From NCBI RefSeq assembly GCF_009604425.1, contig NZ_WEGI01000005.1, positions 62,001 to 126,000 on the forward strand: DNA of 64,000 nt. The letters are read 5' to 3'. Of this stretch, positions 6,950 to 15,745 are shown in pieces (the first letter of the stretch is position 1; every line of letters begins with the position of its first letter). The notes under the pieces were generated by a model. That model was not told where the DNA came from. It ran no database searches and was given only the letters and a program-made list of their open reading frames with translations. The stretch comes from Nocardia aurantia. GTDB taxonomy: Bacteria; Actinomycetota; Actinomycetes; Mycobacteriales; Mycobacteriaceae. Both the position numbers and the translations under genes were made by a program.

Positions 6950-9793
6950 CTACACCAGCGACTCCCGCCAGGCGGTGTGCAGCGCGGCGAAACGTCCTGT
7001 GGCAGCGACCAATTCGTCGGGCGACCCGTCCTCGACCACCCGTCCGGCCTCCAGAACCAGCACCCGGTCCGCGATCGCGACCGTGGACAGCCGATGCGCG
7101 ATGATGACGGCCGTGCGACCGTAGAGCACCGTCTCCAACGCCCGCTGCACCAGCCGCTCGCCGGGGATGTCCAGGCTCGAGGTGGCCTCGTCCAGCACGA
7201 TCACCGCCGGGTCCGCCAGGAACACCCTGGCGAACGCCACCAGCTGCTTCTGTCCGGCCGACAACCGCCCGCCGCGCTTGCGCACATCGGTCTCGAAGCC
7301 TTCCGGCAGCGATTCGACGAAATCGGCCAGCCCCACCGCGCGGGCGGCTGCCCGCACCTCCTCGTCGGTGGCCTCCGGCCTGCCGAGCCGGATGTTGTCG
7401 GCCACCGACCCGGAGAACAGGTACGACTCCTGGGTCACCATGGTGATGTTGCGGCGCAGTTCGACATCGGCGATGTCTCGCAGGTCGATCCCGTCGAGCC
7501 GGACACTGCCGGCCGTCGGGTCGTAGAACCGCGCCACCAGCTTCGCCAGTGTCGATTTTCCGGCCCCGGTCGCGCCGACCAACGCCACCACCTGCCCCGC
7601 CGGAACGGTGAGCGTGAGCTCCAGCTGGGTCCGCCGACCGCCGGTCCTGGCCGGTCCCACACCCCCACGTTGTGTCACAGTCGTCCCCGACCCGGCCTGC
7701 TCCGATCCACCGACGTTCCCCGTCCCGCCCGCACCCGGCACCTGCCCGACACCGTCCGGGACCGACACCGCAGCGGCACGCTTCGTCCTGGCCGCACCGT
7801 CAACCGCCCTGACGTCCCCCGGCACCATTCCTGCTTCGTCGTGCCTCACCCCGGCGGCACCTCGCACCGACCGGACATCGTCCGGGATCGATCCTGGACC
7901 GTCGTGTCTCACCGCGGCTGTACGCGCGACCGGACCGACGTCCGCACCCGATCCCGCGGCGGTGCGTTTCGTCCTGCCGGTAGCCCCCGCCGAGTCGACC
8001 CCGTCCAGGGGCGACCCCAGCCGGCCGTGCTTCGTGTCGTCCGTGCTCGCCACCGACCCGGCCCCAGCGTCGGTGCCGCGCAACGGGTAGTCGAAGGACA
8101 CCCGGTCGAAGCGCAGTTCGCCGCGGGCCCGCGCGCCCGGTTCGGCCACCGCCCTGGGTTCGAGGGGTTCCGGTACGGTCGGCCGCTCCTCCAGCACCCC
8201 GGAGATCCGTTCCAGGGCCGCGGCCGCGGACTGGTACGAGTTGAACACCTGCGCCAACTCGTCCAGCGGCCCGTAGAACTGCCGCAGGTACAGCAGGAAT
8301 GCGGCCAGCACGCCGACCGCGGTATCCCCGCGGATCACCCGCCAGCCGCCGACCAGCAGGATCACCACCGTGCTTGCGCCGCTGATCGCCCGGACCACGC
8401 CGATGTAGACCGCCATACCGCGCAGCGCGCTGCTGTTGGCGGCCCGGTATTCGGTGTCCTCGACGCCCAGGATGGCCTGGTTGCGCTCCTCGCGCCGGAA
8501 CGCCTGCACCGCGCGGATACCGCCCATGGTCTCCACGAAGTGCACCACCACCTTCGCGATCGCCCCGCGGGTACGCCGGTAACCGGCCCGCTGGTGCCGC
8601 TGGGCCCAGCGGGTGATGTACACGAGCGGCACGAAGCCGATCAGCATCACCAGCGCCAGCGGCACGTCTAGCCACAGCAGCACCACCGCGATCGTCGCCA
8701 GCGACAACACGGCGCTGAGCGCCTCGTTCAGCGCGCGGTCGAGCAGATCCTCCAGCGATTCCAGGTCACTGGTCAGCCGGGCGACGATCTTGCCGGAGGT
8801 GTAGGTCTCGTGGAACGCGATCGGCAATCGCTGCACATGCGTGAACACCCGCATCCGCAGATCGAACAGCACCTGCTGGCTGAGTTCCGCGGCCGTCCGC
8901 ACGAACAGGAAGGTCGTCACTCCGCTCAGCAGCGCGCACCCGGCCGCACCCGCGACCGCGACGATCAGCGCCGACCAATCCCCGCGCATCGCCGCGGTCA
9001 CGCCGACGTCGAGCCCGTACGCGATGAACAGCGGCGCGGCCACGATGGCGGCGTTGTCCAGCACGATGATCACCAGCGCCGCGATGACCCGCGCCCGGTA
9101 CGGCCGCAACAACGACCACAGCAAGCGCCGCGACCTGACCGCCAGCGCGAGGTTCACCGCGTCGGTCGCCTCGGCCTCCTCCGCCGCCACGCCACGCCAT
9201 CCGGCAACCTCGGAATCGTCACCGAGCGCCTCGGCTGCCGCGGCATCGCCTGGCATGTCGGCTGCCGCGTCATCGTCGACCGCGACACCGGCGGGCTCGC
9301 TGTCGAGTCCCGCGCGCTCGGCCACACTGCCTCCGTCCGCTGCCCCGGAGGATGCCGCGCCGTCCGGATGAACCGCATCCGGCTGGAGCACTCCGCCGGC
9401 CCGGATTTCACCGAATGAACTGCCACCGACGGCTTTTCCGCCGAGCGGCGGCTCGGATCCGGTTGCTCCGGCCGATATCGGGTGTCGCGAGGTGTCGTCG
9501 GCCTGGCCGGGCGCACCGCTGCCGAACCGCTCGTCACCGAATGCGCTGTCGCTGAACACAGTTCCATGGAGAGCGGTCCCGGATCCGACGCCTCCGGTCG
9601 ATCCGGAGCGTTGCGTGGTGCCCCAGGTTGAGCGGAAATCATCGTCCGGCAACCGATCGCCCGGCACGGCCGAATCGAGGTTTTTCCGGGTGCCGGTCGA
9701 TGTGGCGACCTCCGCGGCCGGCACGGCCGGACGGTCGTTCACGGCTTGATCCGTTGGCGTACAGGACGTTTTATCGGGCATGGACCCGGGCAT
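6950..9793 (-). CDS. ABC exporter half-transporter, permease fused to ATPase, with large low-complexity insertions
   Basis: A 947-residue type IV ABC exporter subunit. About 225 N-terminal residues are disordered and Gly/Ala/Asp-rich. The transmembrane domain follows (from RLLWSLLRPYRARV), then the nucleotide-binding domain with Walker A GATGAGKST, signature LSAGQKQ and Walker B VIVLDEATSSLD with the catalytic Glu. Roughly 147 residues of repetitive low-complexity sequence split the ATPase between the A-loop region (FDRVSFDYPLRG) and Walker A. Its start overlaps the end of the upstream exporter gene by 23 bases, so the two form a heterodimer. The signature is degenerate (LSAGQ), which pairs with the defective Walker B of the partner. 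The pair resembles M. tuberculosis Rv1272c/Rv1273c; the substrate is not known. Confidence 0.9.
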   Translation of the reverse strand: MPGSMPDKTSCTPTDQAVNDRPAVPAAEVATSTGTRKNLDSAVPGDRLPDDDFRSTWGTTQRSGSTGGVGSGTALHGTVFSDSAFGDERFGSGAPGQADDTSRHPISAGATGSEPPLGGKAVGGSSFGEIRAGGVLQPDAVHPDGAASSGAADGGSVAERAGLDSEPAGVAVDDDAAADMPGDAAAAEALGDDSEVAGWRGVAAEEAEATDAVNLALAVRSRRLLWSLLRPYRARVIAALVIIVLDNAAIVAAPLFIAYGLDVGVTAAMRGDWSALIVAVAGAAGCALLSGVTTFLFVRTAAELSQQVLFDLRMRVFTHVQRLPIAFHETYTSGKIVARLTSDLESLEDLLDRALNEALSAVLSLATIAVVLLWLDVPLALVMLIGFVPLVYITRWAQRHQRAGYRRTRGAIAKVVVHFVETMGGIRAVQAFRREERNQAILGVEDTEYRAANSSALRGMAVYIGVVRAISGASTVVILLVGGWRVIRGDTAVGVLAAFLLYLRQFYGPLDELAQVFNSYQSAAAALERISGVLEERPTVPEPLEPRAVAEPGARARGELRFDRVSFDYPLRGTDAGAGSVASTDDTKHGRLGSPLDGVDSAGATGRTKRTAAGSGADVGPVARTAAVRHDGPGSIPDDVRSVRGAAGVRHDEAGMVPGDVRAVDGAARTKRAAAVSVPDGVGQVPGAGGTGNVGGSEQAGSGTTVTQRGGVGPARTGGRRTQLELTLTVPAGQVVALVGATGAGKSTLAKLVARFYDPTAGSVRLDGIDLRDIADVELRRNITMVTQESYLFSGSVADNIRLGRPEATDEEVRAAARAVGLADFVESLPEGFETDVRKRGGRLSAGQKQLVAFARVFLADPAVIVLDEATSSLDIPGERLVQRALETVLYGRTAVIIAHRLSTVAIADRVLVLEAGRVVEDGSPDELVAATGRFAALHTAWRESLV
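7640..8080 (-). repeat. Degenerate repeats coding an insertion inside the ABC ATPase domain
   Basis: This stretch encodes about 147 residues that split the nucleotide-binding domain. It contains loosely repeated units of about 21 residues, such as RHDGPGSIPDDVRSVRGAAG and RHDEAGMVPGDVRAVDGAA. The reading frame is kept throughout. The exact boundaries are approximate. Confidence 0.6.
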
Positions 9794-11564
9794 CGACCTC
9801 GCCTCCCATCAATTCCCGGTAGCGCGAACAGGTTTCGAGCAGGTGCTCATGTGGGCCGTCGGCGATGATGCGGCCCTCGTCGAGGACGGCGACCCGGTCG
9901 GCCCAGGCCGCGGTGGACGGGCGGTGGGCGACCAGGAGGACGGTGGCGCCGGCCAGCGCCGCGCGGAGGCGCGTCTGGACCTGTTCCTCCGTGTCCACGT
10001 CCAGGGCCGACAGCGGATCGTCCAGCACCACGAGGTGACCGCCGGAGTGGCTCTGCCGGGCGAGCACCGCCCGGGCCAGGGCCAAGCGCTGGCGCTGACC
10101 GCCGGACAGGCTGAGGCCCTGTTCGCCGATGCGGGTGCGCAGCCCCCACGGGAGGGCCTCGACGAAATCGGTGGCGCGGGCGACCTCGAGTGCCGCCCGG
10201 ACCTGGGCCTCGGTGGCGTCGGGGTAACCGAGCGTGACGTTCTCGTGCACGCTGGCGGAGAACAGGACCGGATCCTCGAAAGCCACCGATACGACCGATC
10301 GCAGATCCGTCAGCCGCAGCGAGCGGACGTCGACACCGTCGATGGTCACCGCACCCGATGTGCCGGTGACATCGAACAATCGGGCCACCAGGCCGAGCAG
10401 GGCGGATTTTCCGCTGCCGGTGGCGCCGACCACCGCGACCGTCTCCCCCGGTCGCACCCGCAACGAGATGTCGTGCAGCAGATCGCGTTTCGCGTCGGGG
10501 AACCGGAAGCGCACGTGATCGAAGCGCAGATCGCCGCGCAGTGGCCGCGGCAGCGGCGCCGGCCGGTCCGGGTCGGTGATCTCGACCGGGGTGTCGATGA
10601 TCTCCCAGTACCGCTCGGCGGCCGTGCGGGAATGGTTGAGCTCGGCCAGCAGCATGCCGACACCGATGATCGGCCACTGTAGGAAGGTGGTCAGCGTGAT
10701 GCCCGCGACCAGTGTGCCCAGCGTCAGGTCGTGGTGGACCAGCAGGTATACGCCGATCGCGAGCGCGGCCGCGATTCCGAGCGCCGACAGTGTGTTCAGG
10801 GCCGCCCACAACCGGGCGGCCAGGCGCGCTTTCGCCAGCTCCAGGGTCCGCAGCACCTGGGACTGCCGCCCGAAACGCCGCCCGAACCAGGGCCCGCGCC
10901 CGAATGCCTTCAGCACCCGGATGCCCTGCGCCGACTCCTCGACCGTGGTGGCCAGATCACCCGACTGGTCCTGGGCGCGCCGGGAGGCCGACCCGTAGTC
11001 GCGTTCGAAGCGCAGCGCGAGCACCGCGAGCGGCACCGCGATCGCCAGTTCGACCAGCCCGATCTGCCAGGCGAACACGAACAACAGCCCCAGCCCGACC
11101 GCGACCGTGGCGCTCAGGGCCACCAGCGACGGCACCACGAAGGCGAAGAACCGGCGCAGCGTGGACATGTCGGTGACCGCGCGCGAGGTCAGCTGACCCG
11201 ATTCCATGGCGTCGTGCGCCCCGACCGAGAGGATCTGCAATCGACGGAACATGGTGGCGCGCAACGTGGTTTCGACCGCGGCAGCCGGCGCGGCGATGAC
11301 CGCGCGCCGCGCATAGGACGAGGCGGCGTTGATCGCCCCGAGCAGCAGCATCAGCATCGCCGGCGCCCAGAGGCCGGACAGCTCGTGCCGGGCGACGGGA
11401 CCGTCGATGACCCGCGCGGTGATCGCGGGCTGCACGATGTCGCAGATCATGCCCACCCCGGACAGGGTGGCGCTCAGGTACAACGCACGCCGGAAGACCC
11501 GCAGGTCCGGCCACAAGCGTCGTAACGGTCCGGAACTCGGAACCGGCACAACTCCCCCCTTCAT
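9771..11564 (-). CDS. ABC exporter half-transporter with degenerate catalytic site
   Basis: A 597-residue permease-ATPase subunit. Six transmembrane helices are followed by a nucleotide-binding domain with Walker A GATGSGKSA, signature LSLSGGQRQ and Walker B LVVLDDPLSALD. The catalytic Glu after Walker B is replaced by Asp, a mark of the non-consensus site in heterodimeric exporters. The loop before Walker B is slightly long (RQSHSGGH). The ATG at 11564 precedes the first transmembrane region sensibly. A GTG at 11549 is an alternative, although a GGGGGAG tract lies only 2 bases before it. It is the first gene of a two-gene operon with the 947-residue partner, overlapping it by 23 bases. Confidence 0.88.
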   Translation of the reverse strand: MKGGVVPVPSSGPLRRLWPDLRVFRRALYLSATLSGVGMICDIVQPAITARVIDGPVARHELSGLWAPAMLMLLLGAINAASSYARRAVIAAPAAAVETTLRATMFRRLQILSVGAHDAMESGQLTSRAVTDMSTLRRFFAFVVPSLVALSATVAVGLGLLFVFAWQIGLVELAIAVPLAVLALRFERDYGSASRRAQDQSGDLATTVEESAQGIRVLKAFGRGPWFGRRFGRQSQVLRTLELAKARLAARLWAALNTLSALGIAAALAIGVYLLVHHDLTLGTLVAGITLTTFLQWPIIGVGMLLAELNHSRTAAERYWEIIDTPVEITDPDRPAPLPRPLRGDLRFDHVRFRFPDAKRDLLHDISLRVRPGETVAVVGATGSGKSALLGLVARLFDVTGTSGAVTIDGVDVRSLRLTDLRSVVSVAFEDPVLFSASVHENVTLGYPDATEAQVRAALEVARATDFVEALPWGLRTRIGEQGLSLSGGQRQRLALARAVLARQSHSGGHLVVLDDPLSALDVDTEEQVQTRLRAALAGATVLLVAHRPSTAAWADRVAVLDEGRIIADGPHEHLLETCSRYRELMGGEVDARVHAR

Positions 11565-11814
11565 CGTCTCGAGCAGCGCCACGCGGAGATTCGAATCCAC
11601 CCACCCCGGTCGCGCGGATACCGCTCGCACTCGACCCGTTACCGAACATTCACTCGAGGGCTTCTCCAGGCTGCCAGCATTCGCCCGAAGGGCCAACCGG
11701 TTTTCGCGCCCGCACACCTTCCCGGGAAATCCGGACGGGACCGTCGGCGCAGCTCTCAGCGATTACGCACGGTGCGCACCGCGGCCTGTGAGCGTGCGAT
11801 GTGACGCTCGTTGC

Positions 11815-11943
11815 ATGACCCTCTTCGAGAACATCCTCGCCCTCGCCGCCATGCTGACCGTGCTCGTGATCATGGCCAGTTCCGGTGTCCTCGCCGCCAC
11901 CGCGCCCCGGTCCCTGGTGGATGCCCGCCGGTGGCGGCGCTGA
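11815..11943 (+). CDS. Possible small single-pass membrane protein
   Basis: An open frame of 42 residues with one strongly hydrophobic helix (residues about 7-29, LALAAMLTVLVIMASSGVL) and a basic C-terminal tail ending RRWRR. The topology would be typical of a small membrane protein. Against it, the last 74 bases overlap the end of the convergent DUF998 gene and no clear ribosome binding site precedes the ATG. I include it as a possibility only. Confidence 0.3.
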   Translation: MTLFENILALAAMLTVLVIMASSGVLAATAPRSLVDARRWRR

Positions 11944-12670
11944 GGTCGGCGCGCCGGGCGGTCACGCCCAACTGCACCCCCAGCGCGATCAGCCACAGCG
12001 AGATCGATCCGATCTGGATGCGCTGCGCGATACCCAGGCCGTAGTTGCCCGGCAGGTTGTCGGCGATCAGCATCCACGCCGTCACCGCGGACGCGAGAAC
12101 GAGTATCCACAGCCCGGAATGCCGCAGTACCGGCCAGCGCCGGTATCGGAAGGCCGCCGCGCTGAACGCGATCATCGCCACGAAGATCGACGTCACCGCC
12201 AGCGTGCTGGTCAGGGCGTGTACCTGATGCAGCTGCGGGAACAGGCCGCTGTCCTCGGGTTTGGGGCAGGGGTCGGGATGGCAGGTGTGCAGCGGTAACT
12301 GGGCGTCGGCGATCGTCGAGATGCCGAAACAGCCCAGCGCCACCCAGGCCGCGATCGACAGCTTGCCCCAGGAATATTCGAAGATCCCGCCGATCGCCGC
12401 GAACAGCGCCAGAATTCCGGTGAGCGTGTCCGCGGTGGAGAACACCCAGCCGTAGGAGCGCCCCTGCGCGTCCAGTTCGCTGAGGAACGAGTTGACCGGA
12501 TCGAGCCCGATCGGCAGCACGAATTCCAGGACCCAGGACGAATAACAGACCCCGGCGAGCGCGACGGCCACGGCCACGCACCAGCGCAGCACCCGCGGGC
12601 CCCGGCGGGCCGGTGCCGTCGGCGGGTCCAGAACGGCCGTCCCCGCCCGGCGATGTTCCGTTGGCGTCAT
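11870..12670 (-). CDS. DUF998 family integral membrane protein
   Basis: A 266-residue membrane protein with about six hydrophobic helices. It shows the family pattern of a first helix followed by LDPVNSFLSELDAQGRSYGW, then helix pairs around TADTLTGILAL and HQVHALTSTLAV. A loop with CHPDPCPKPED could hold a disulfide on the outer face. The function of DUF998 proteins is not known. The ATG at 12670 is preferred because GAGGG precedes it and the longer frame adds only polar residues. The C-terminal 20 residues are low-complexity. It follows the vsr gene on the same strand after about 90 bases and could share its transcript. Confidence 0.75.
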   Translation of the reverse strand: MTPTEHRRAGTAVLDPPTAPARRGPRVLRWCVAVAVALAGVCYSSWVLEFVLPIGLDPVNSFLSELDAQGRSYGWVFSTADTLTGILALFAAIGGIFEYSWGKLSIAAWVALGCFGISTIADAQLPLHTCHPDPCPKPEDSGLFPQLHQVHALTSTLAVTSIFVAMIAFSAAAFRYRRWPVLRHSGLWILVLASAVTAWMLIADNLPGNYGLGIAQRIQIGSISLWLIALGVQLGVTARRADLSAATGGHPPGTGARWRRGHRNWP

Positions 12671-12758
12671 TGCCCTCGATTCGTAGGTTCGTCGGCGGCC
12701 ACAAACTGGTCGGATGGTTGCCTCGGTACCCGCCTCCATCATGACCCACCCGATCGAG

Positions 12759-13175
12759 TTATCGATCGGCGAGGGCCGCCAGAACCCGATCGGCCGCCGT
12801 GACGGCGTCCTCGTGCTCCCAGATCCGCACGACCTGCCAGCCCGCCGCGATCAACCGGGCATCGGTGTCGCGGTCCCGGGTGACGTTGCCGGCCAGCTTC
12901 TCCGCCCACCACTGCGCGTTGTTGCGCGGCGAGGTCGCGTGCTGCGGGCAGCTGTGCCAGAAACAGCCGTCCACGTACACCGCCACCCGGCGGCGCGGGA
13001 ACACCAGGTCGGCCCGCCGGCGCAGGCCGGTCAGCGGGGCCCGGTCGACGAAAAACCGGCATCCGCGGCGATGCAACTCCCGGCGCAACGCGATCTCCGG
13101 CGCCGTACCCACTCGTTTCTGCCGCGACATCCGCGCACTCGTCACGGCATCGGTCGCGGGGCGCCCGGAACTCAT
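12759..13175 (-). CDS. vsr: Very short patch repair endonuclease (Vsr)
   Basis: A 138-residue nuclease that nicks 5' of the T in T:G mismatches arising by deamination of 5-methylcytosine. Family features are clear: SRQKRVGTAPEIALRRELHR at the start, the strand FFVDRAPLTGLRRRADLVFP with the catalytic Asp, the zinc-site region VDGCFWHSCPQH, and WQVVRIWEHE near the end. The ATG at 13175 has AGAGG 8 bases upstream; an inner ATG at 13130 is also possible. It lies 98 bases downstream of a cytosine methyltransferase gene on the same strand, the partner expected for a Vsr enzyme. Confidence 0.93.
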   Translation of the reverse strand: MSSGRPATDAVTSARMSRQKRVGTAPEIALRRELHRRGCRFFVDRAPLTGLRRRADLVFPRRRVAVYVDGCFWHSCPQHATSPRNNAQWWAEKLAGNVTRDRDTDARLIAAGWQVVRIWEHEDAVTAADRVLAALADR

Positions 13176-13273
13176 GCACCACCTCTTCAGCGCCCGGACC
13201 GGCGACGATGTTCCCCACCCCGGGAAGTATCCGGGAGAGACTATCAATATTTCGTGAGGCGCACGCCGGACCC

Positions 13274-14434
13274 TCATGCCGCTTCCCGGGGAAAGCCGCC
13301 CATGCGCAGCAGATGATTCTCCACGTCGGCGAGGAATCCAGGTGGGAAGCGCAGGGTTCCGCGCCCGGCCCGGCGCAGGAATCCGGCGGTCGCCCGGGGC
13401 GACAGCAGTCGCGCGTCGTCGAGGAACCAGCGGAGGTCCTCGTACGGCTCGTGCACCGGCCAGGTCGACACCGGGACCCGGTAGGCGCCGCCCGCGCGGC
13501 CCCAGGCGGCGGTCGGCCAGCGCGGCCCGGTCAGCGGCAACTCCTCGGGCAGGGACTGGTCCGGCAGCGATTCGGTCAGCCGGGAGCCGATCCAGGTCGC
13601 CATCCGCACGCTCACCGCGTTGCCGACCAGTTTCCACCGATGCCCGGCCCGGACCCCGGGCGCGTGCACCGCCGGCGCCGTCCAGTCCCGGGAAAAGCCC
13701 TGCAGCCGTTCGGCATCGGTGAGTCCGGGGGTGACGATCTCGCCCGAGGGCAGCCGCACCGCGGGCGGGCTCGCGATGCCCAGCCCGGAACCGCCCTTCA
13801 GCGTGGGCACCGCGTTCACCGCCCAGCCGAGCCCGCGCACCCCCTCGGTCCAGTAGAAGCCGCACGGATCGGTGTCCGGATCGCCGATCGTGCGCGGCCC
13901 GGCCTCGGCGCCGAACAGCACCGGCCGCGGATCCTCGGTGCGCGAGGCCAGCATCAGCACCCGTTGCCGGCGCTGCGGCAGCCCGAAGGCCCGCGCGTCC
14001 ACGACGCGATAGGCCCAGGTGTAGCCGAGTTCCTCCAGCGCGGTGGTGATGTGCCGCATCGCCCGGCCACGATCCAGTTGCAGCATGAACGGCACGTTCT
14101 CGATGAGCAGCCAGCGCGGGCCGCGGCGGCGGCGCACCAGCCGGAACACCTCGTCCACCAGCCCGGAGCGAGATCCGGTGATTCCCGCCGTGCGACCGGC
14201 CTGCGACAGGTCCTGGCAGGGGAAACCGGCGGCGACCAGCTCGGTGCCGGCAGGCAGGGCCCGCAGCCGGGTCACGTCGGCGTGCCGCTCGACATCCGGG
14301 AAATGCGCGGCCAGCACGGCCTGCGCGCCCGGATCGATCTCACACAGTAGTTCGGTGTGCCAGCCGTGTGCGCCCAGCCCGAGCTCCAGCCCGCCGATCC
14401 CGGCGAACAGCCCGACCATCCGCGCGCCCGTCAC
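13274..14434 (-). CDS. dcm: DNA (cytosine-5)-methyltransferase
   Basis: A 386-residue C5 methyltransferase. Motif I is GLFAGIGG near the N-terminus, motif IV GFPCQDLSQAG carries the catalytic Cys, motif VI is LLIENVPF, motif VIII is LPQRRQRV, and motifs IX-X are ERLQGF and KLVGNAVSV. The target-recognition region between VIII and IX is short, about 70 residues, and a tail of about 100 residues follows motif X. The GTG at 14434 is chosen because AGAGGA lies 5 bases before it; an ATG at 14419 and a longer frame to 14548 are alternatives. No restriction endonuclease is adjacent. With the downstream vsr gene it forms a methylation and repair pair. Confidence 0.93.
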   Translation of the reverse strand: MTGARMVGLFAGIGGLELGLGAHGWHTELLCEIDPGAQAVLAAHFPDVERHADVTRLRALPAGTELVAAGFPCQDLSQAGRTAGITGSRSGLVDEVFRLVRRRRGPRWLLIENVPFMLQLDRGRAMRHITTALEELGYTWAYRVVDARAFGLPQRRQRVLMLASRTEDPRPVLFGAEAGPRTIGDPDTDPCGFYWTEGVRGLGWAVNAVPTLKGGSGLGIASPPAVRLPSGEIVTPGLTDAERLQGFSRDWTAPAVHAPGVRAGHRWKLVGNAVSVRMATWIGSRLTESLPDQSLPEELPLTGPRWPTAAWGRAGGAYRVPVSTWPVHEPYEDLRWFLDDARLLSPRATAGFLRRAGRGTLRFPPGFLADVENHLLRMGGFPREAA

Positions 14435-14574
14435 ACCCGTCCTCTCGTCACCGGCCCCGGTCACTCGCCGTCGCGACGAGTTCGTGGGTGCAGGGTACTC
14501 GAGCACCGGGGAACCCCCGGTGAACAACTCGCCCTGGAGCCCGCGCAAACGGGAGGCACATCACACACGAAAAC

Positions 14575-14610
14575 AACTGTCCCCCACCGGAATTCCGATG
14601 GGGGACAGTT
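14575..14610 (-). terminator. Terminator of tRNA-Arg(ACG)
   Basis: A 16-bp stem (arms 14575-14590 and 14595-14610, one G-U type pair) with an AATT loop is followed on the minus strand by GTTTTCG. It starts 3 bases past the tRNA 3' end. Confidence 0.85.
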
Positions 14611-14613
14611 CAG

Positions 14614-14686
14614 CGCGCCCGAAGGGATTCGAACCCCTAACCTTCTGATCCGTAGTCAGATGCTCTATCCGTTGAGCTACGGGCGC
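14614..14686 (-). tRNA. tRNA-Arg(ACG)
   Basis: A 73-base tRNA without encoded CCA. The acceptor stem is GCGCCCG with CGGGCGC. The anticodon stem-loop TCTGA-CTACGGA-TCAGA gives anticodon ACG, and the T-arm is GGGTTCGAATCCC. A34 is the target of TadA, also encoded in this window. Confidence 0.97.
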
Positions 14687-14727
14687 AGGCTTGTTCGATA
14701 TGTAGTTGTATCGTCCGTTGCCGGACA

Positions 14728-14817
14728 TGGCGGAGGCGAGAGGATTTGAACCTCCGGTCCCCGTGAAGGGACAACTCATTAGCAGTGAGTCCCATTCGGC
14801 CGCTCTGGCACGCCTCC
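14728..14817 (-). tRNA. tRNA-Ser(GCT)
   Basis: A class II tRNA with acceptor GGAGGCG/CGCCTCC, anticodon loop CTGCTAA (anticodon GCT, reads AGC/AGU), a long variable arm and encoded CCA at 14728-14730. It lies 41 bases upstream of tRNA-Arg(ACG) on the same strand, so the two may share a transcript. Confidence 0.97.
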
Positions 14818-14904
14818 TGGAGCCTTCTCTTCGAGGGCACCGGTCCTTTCGAACCGCCGAGACGCAAGAGTACAGAGCAACCGTTCAGGACGCAAAACGG
14901 CTGG

Positions 14905-15621
14905 TCAGCGCAGGTGGCTGTCGAACCAGTCGAAAATACGGGTCACCGCGTCCGCCGGTTCGGCGGTATCGAAACGCGGCTGGTCAGCGCGGTGCAGTTG
15001 TCCCGCGCAGGTGACCACCAGGGTGGCGACGGCCGCGGCGGCGGCGGCATCGCGCAACTCGTCGACCAGATCCGCGGGAATCGCGGCATCGTCGGCGCCG
15101 TACAACCCCAGCCACGGCGCCTGCAGCAGTGGCGCGGCATGCACCAGCGCGGGCGCGTCCTCGGACAGCGGGGCCGCGATGCCGGGGGCGGCGACACTGA
15201 TCGCGGCCCCGATCGGGCGATTGGTGGCGACCAGGAAGGCGGCGGTGCCCGCGGTGTCGAAACCCAGCACCCCGACGCAGTCCGGGAACACCCCGCGACC
15301 GGTCAGCCAATCGAAGGCGGCGTCGAAGTCGTCGAAGAGATCCTGGCCGAACACGGCGTCCGCGGAGCCGGGATCCGGCTCGCGATGGAACAGATGCGGC
15401 GCCACCACGATCCAGCCGTCACCGGCCAGCGACCCCATCAACTCCAGCAGCGGAACGGCGAATTCGCGCGATTCGTGCAACACCACGATGCCGCCGCGAC
15501 CCACCCCCTCCGGTTCGACGACGGTGATGGGCACCCGTGTCTGCAATGCCGCCTGCGGCCCGCCCGCCGCCTGCGGAATTCGGTCGCGCACGAGTGCAGT
15601 GTCCCGGTAGACGCCCGACAT
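14905..15621 (-). CDS. Dienelactone hydrolase family alpha/beta protein with altered nucleophile
   Basis: A 238-residue protein with the fold and order of dienelactone hydrolases: GGIVVLHESREFAV at the oxyanion strand, the segment VAPHLFHREPDP, then the nucleophile elbow and a late His in CAGQLHRADQP. The elbow reads GFDTAG where the family has GFCxGG or GxSxGG, so the nucleophile position (residue about 122) is Asp. An acid residue is available in YGADDAAIP. Activity is therefore uncertain. The ATG at 15621 lies 6 bases after a minus-strand TATTAT -10 element (15628-15633), with CTGACG 17 bases before that, so it is probably leaderless. The longer frame to 15729 is not supported. Confidence 0.8.
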   Translation of the reverse strand: MSGVYRDTALVRDRIPQAAGGPQAALQTRVPITVVEPEGVGRGGIVVLHESREFAVPLLELMGSLAGDGWIVVAPHLFHREPDPGSADAVFGQDLFDDFDAAFDWLTGRGVFPDCVGVLGFDTAGTAAFLVATNRPIGAAISVAAPGIAAPLSEDAPALVHAAPLLQAPWLGLYGADDAAIPADLVDELRDAAAAAAVATLVVTCAGQLHRADQPRFDTAEPADAVTRIFDWFDSHLR

Positions 15622-15745
15622 GTCGCCATAATAGTTCGCCGATGTAGCTTCGTCAGAAATCCTTCGTAACGGGTGCGCACCCAAAAATTTTCCGGCGAGA
15701 CGGACAGTGTGATTCCGCTCGTCCGGCACCCTCTACTGTGGTGAT

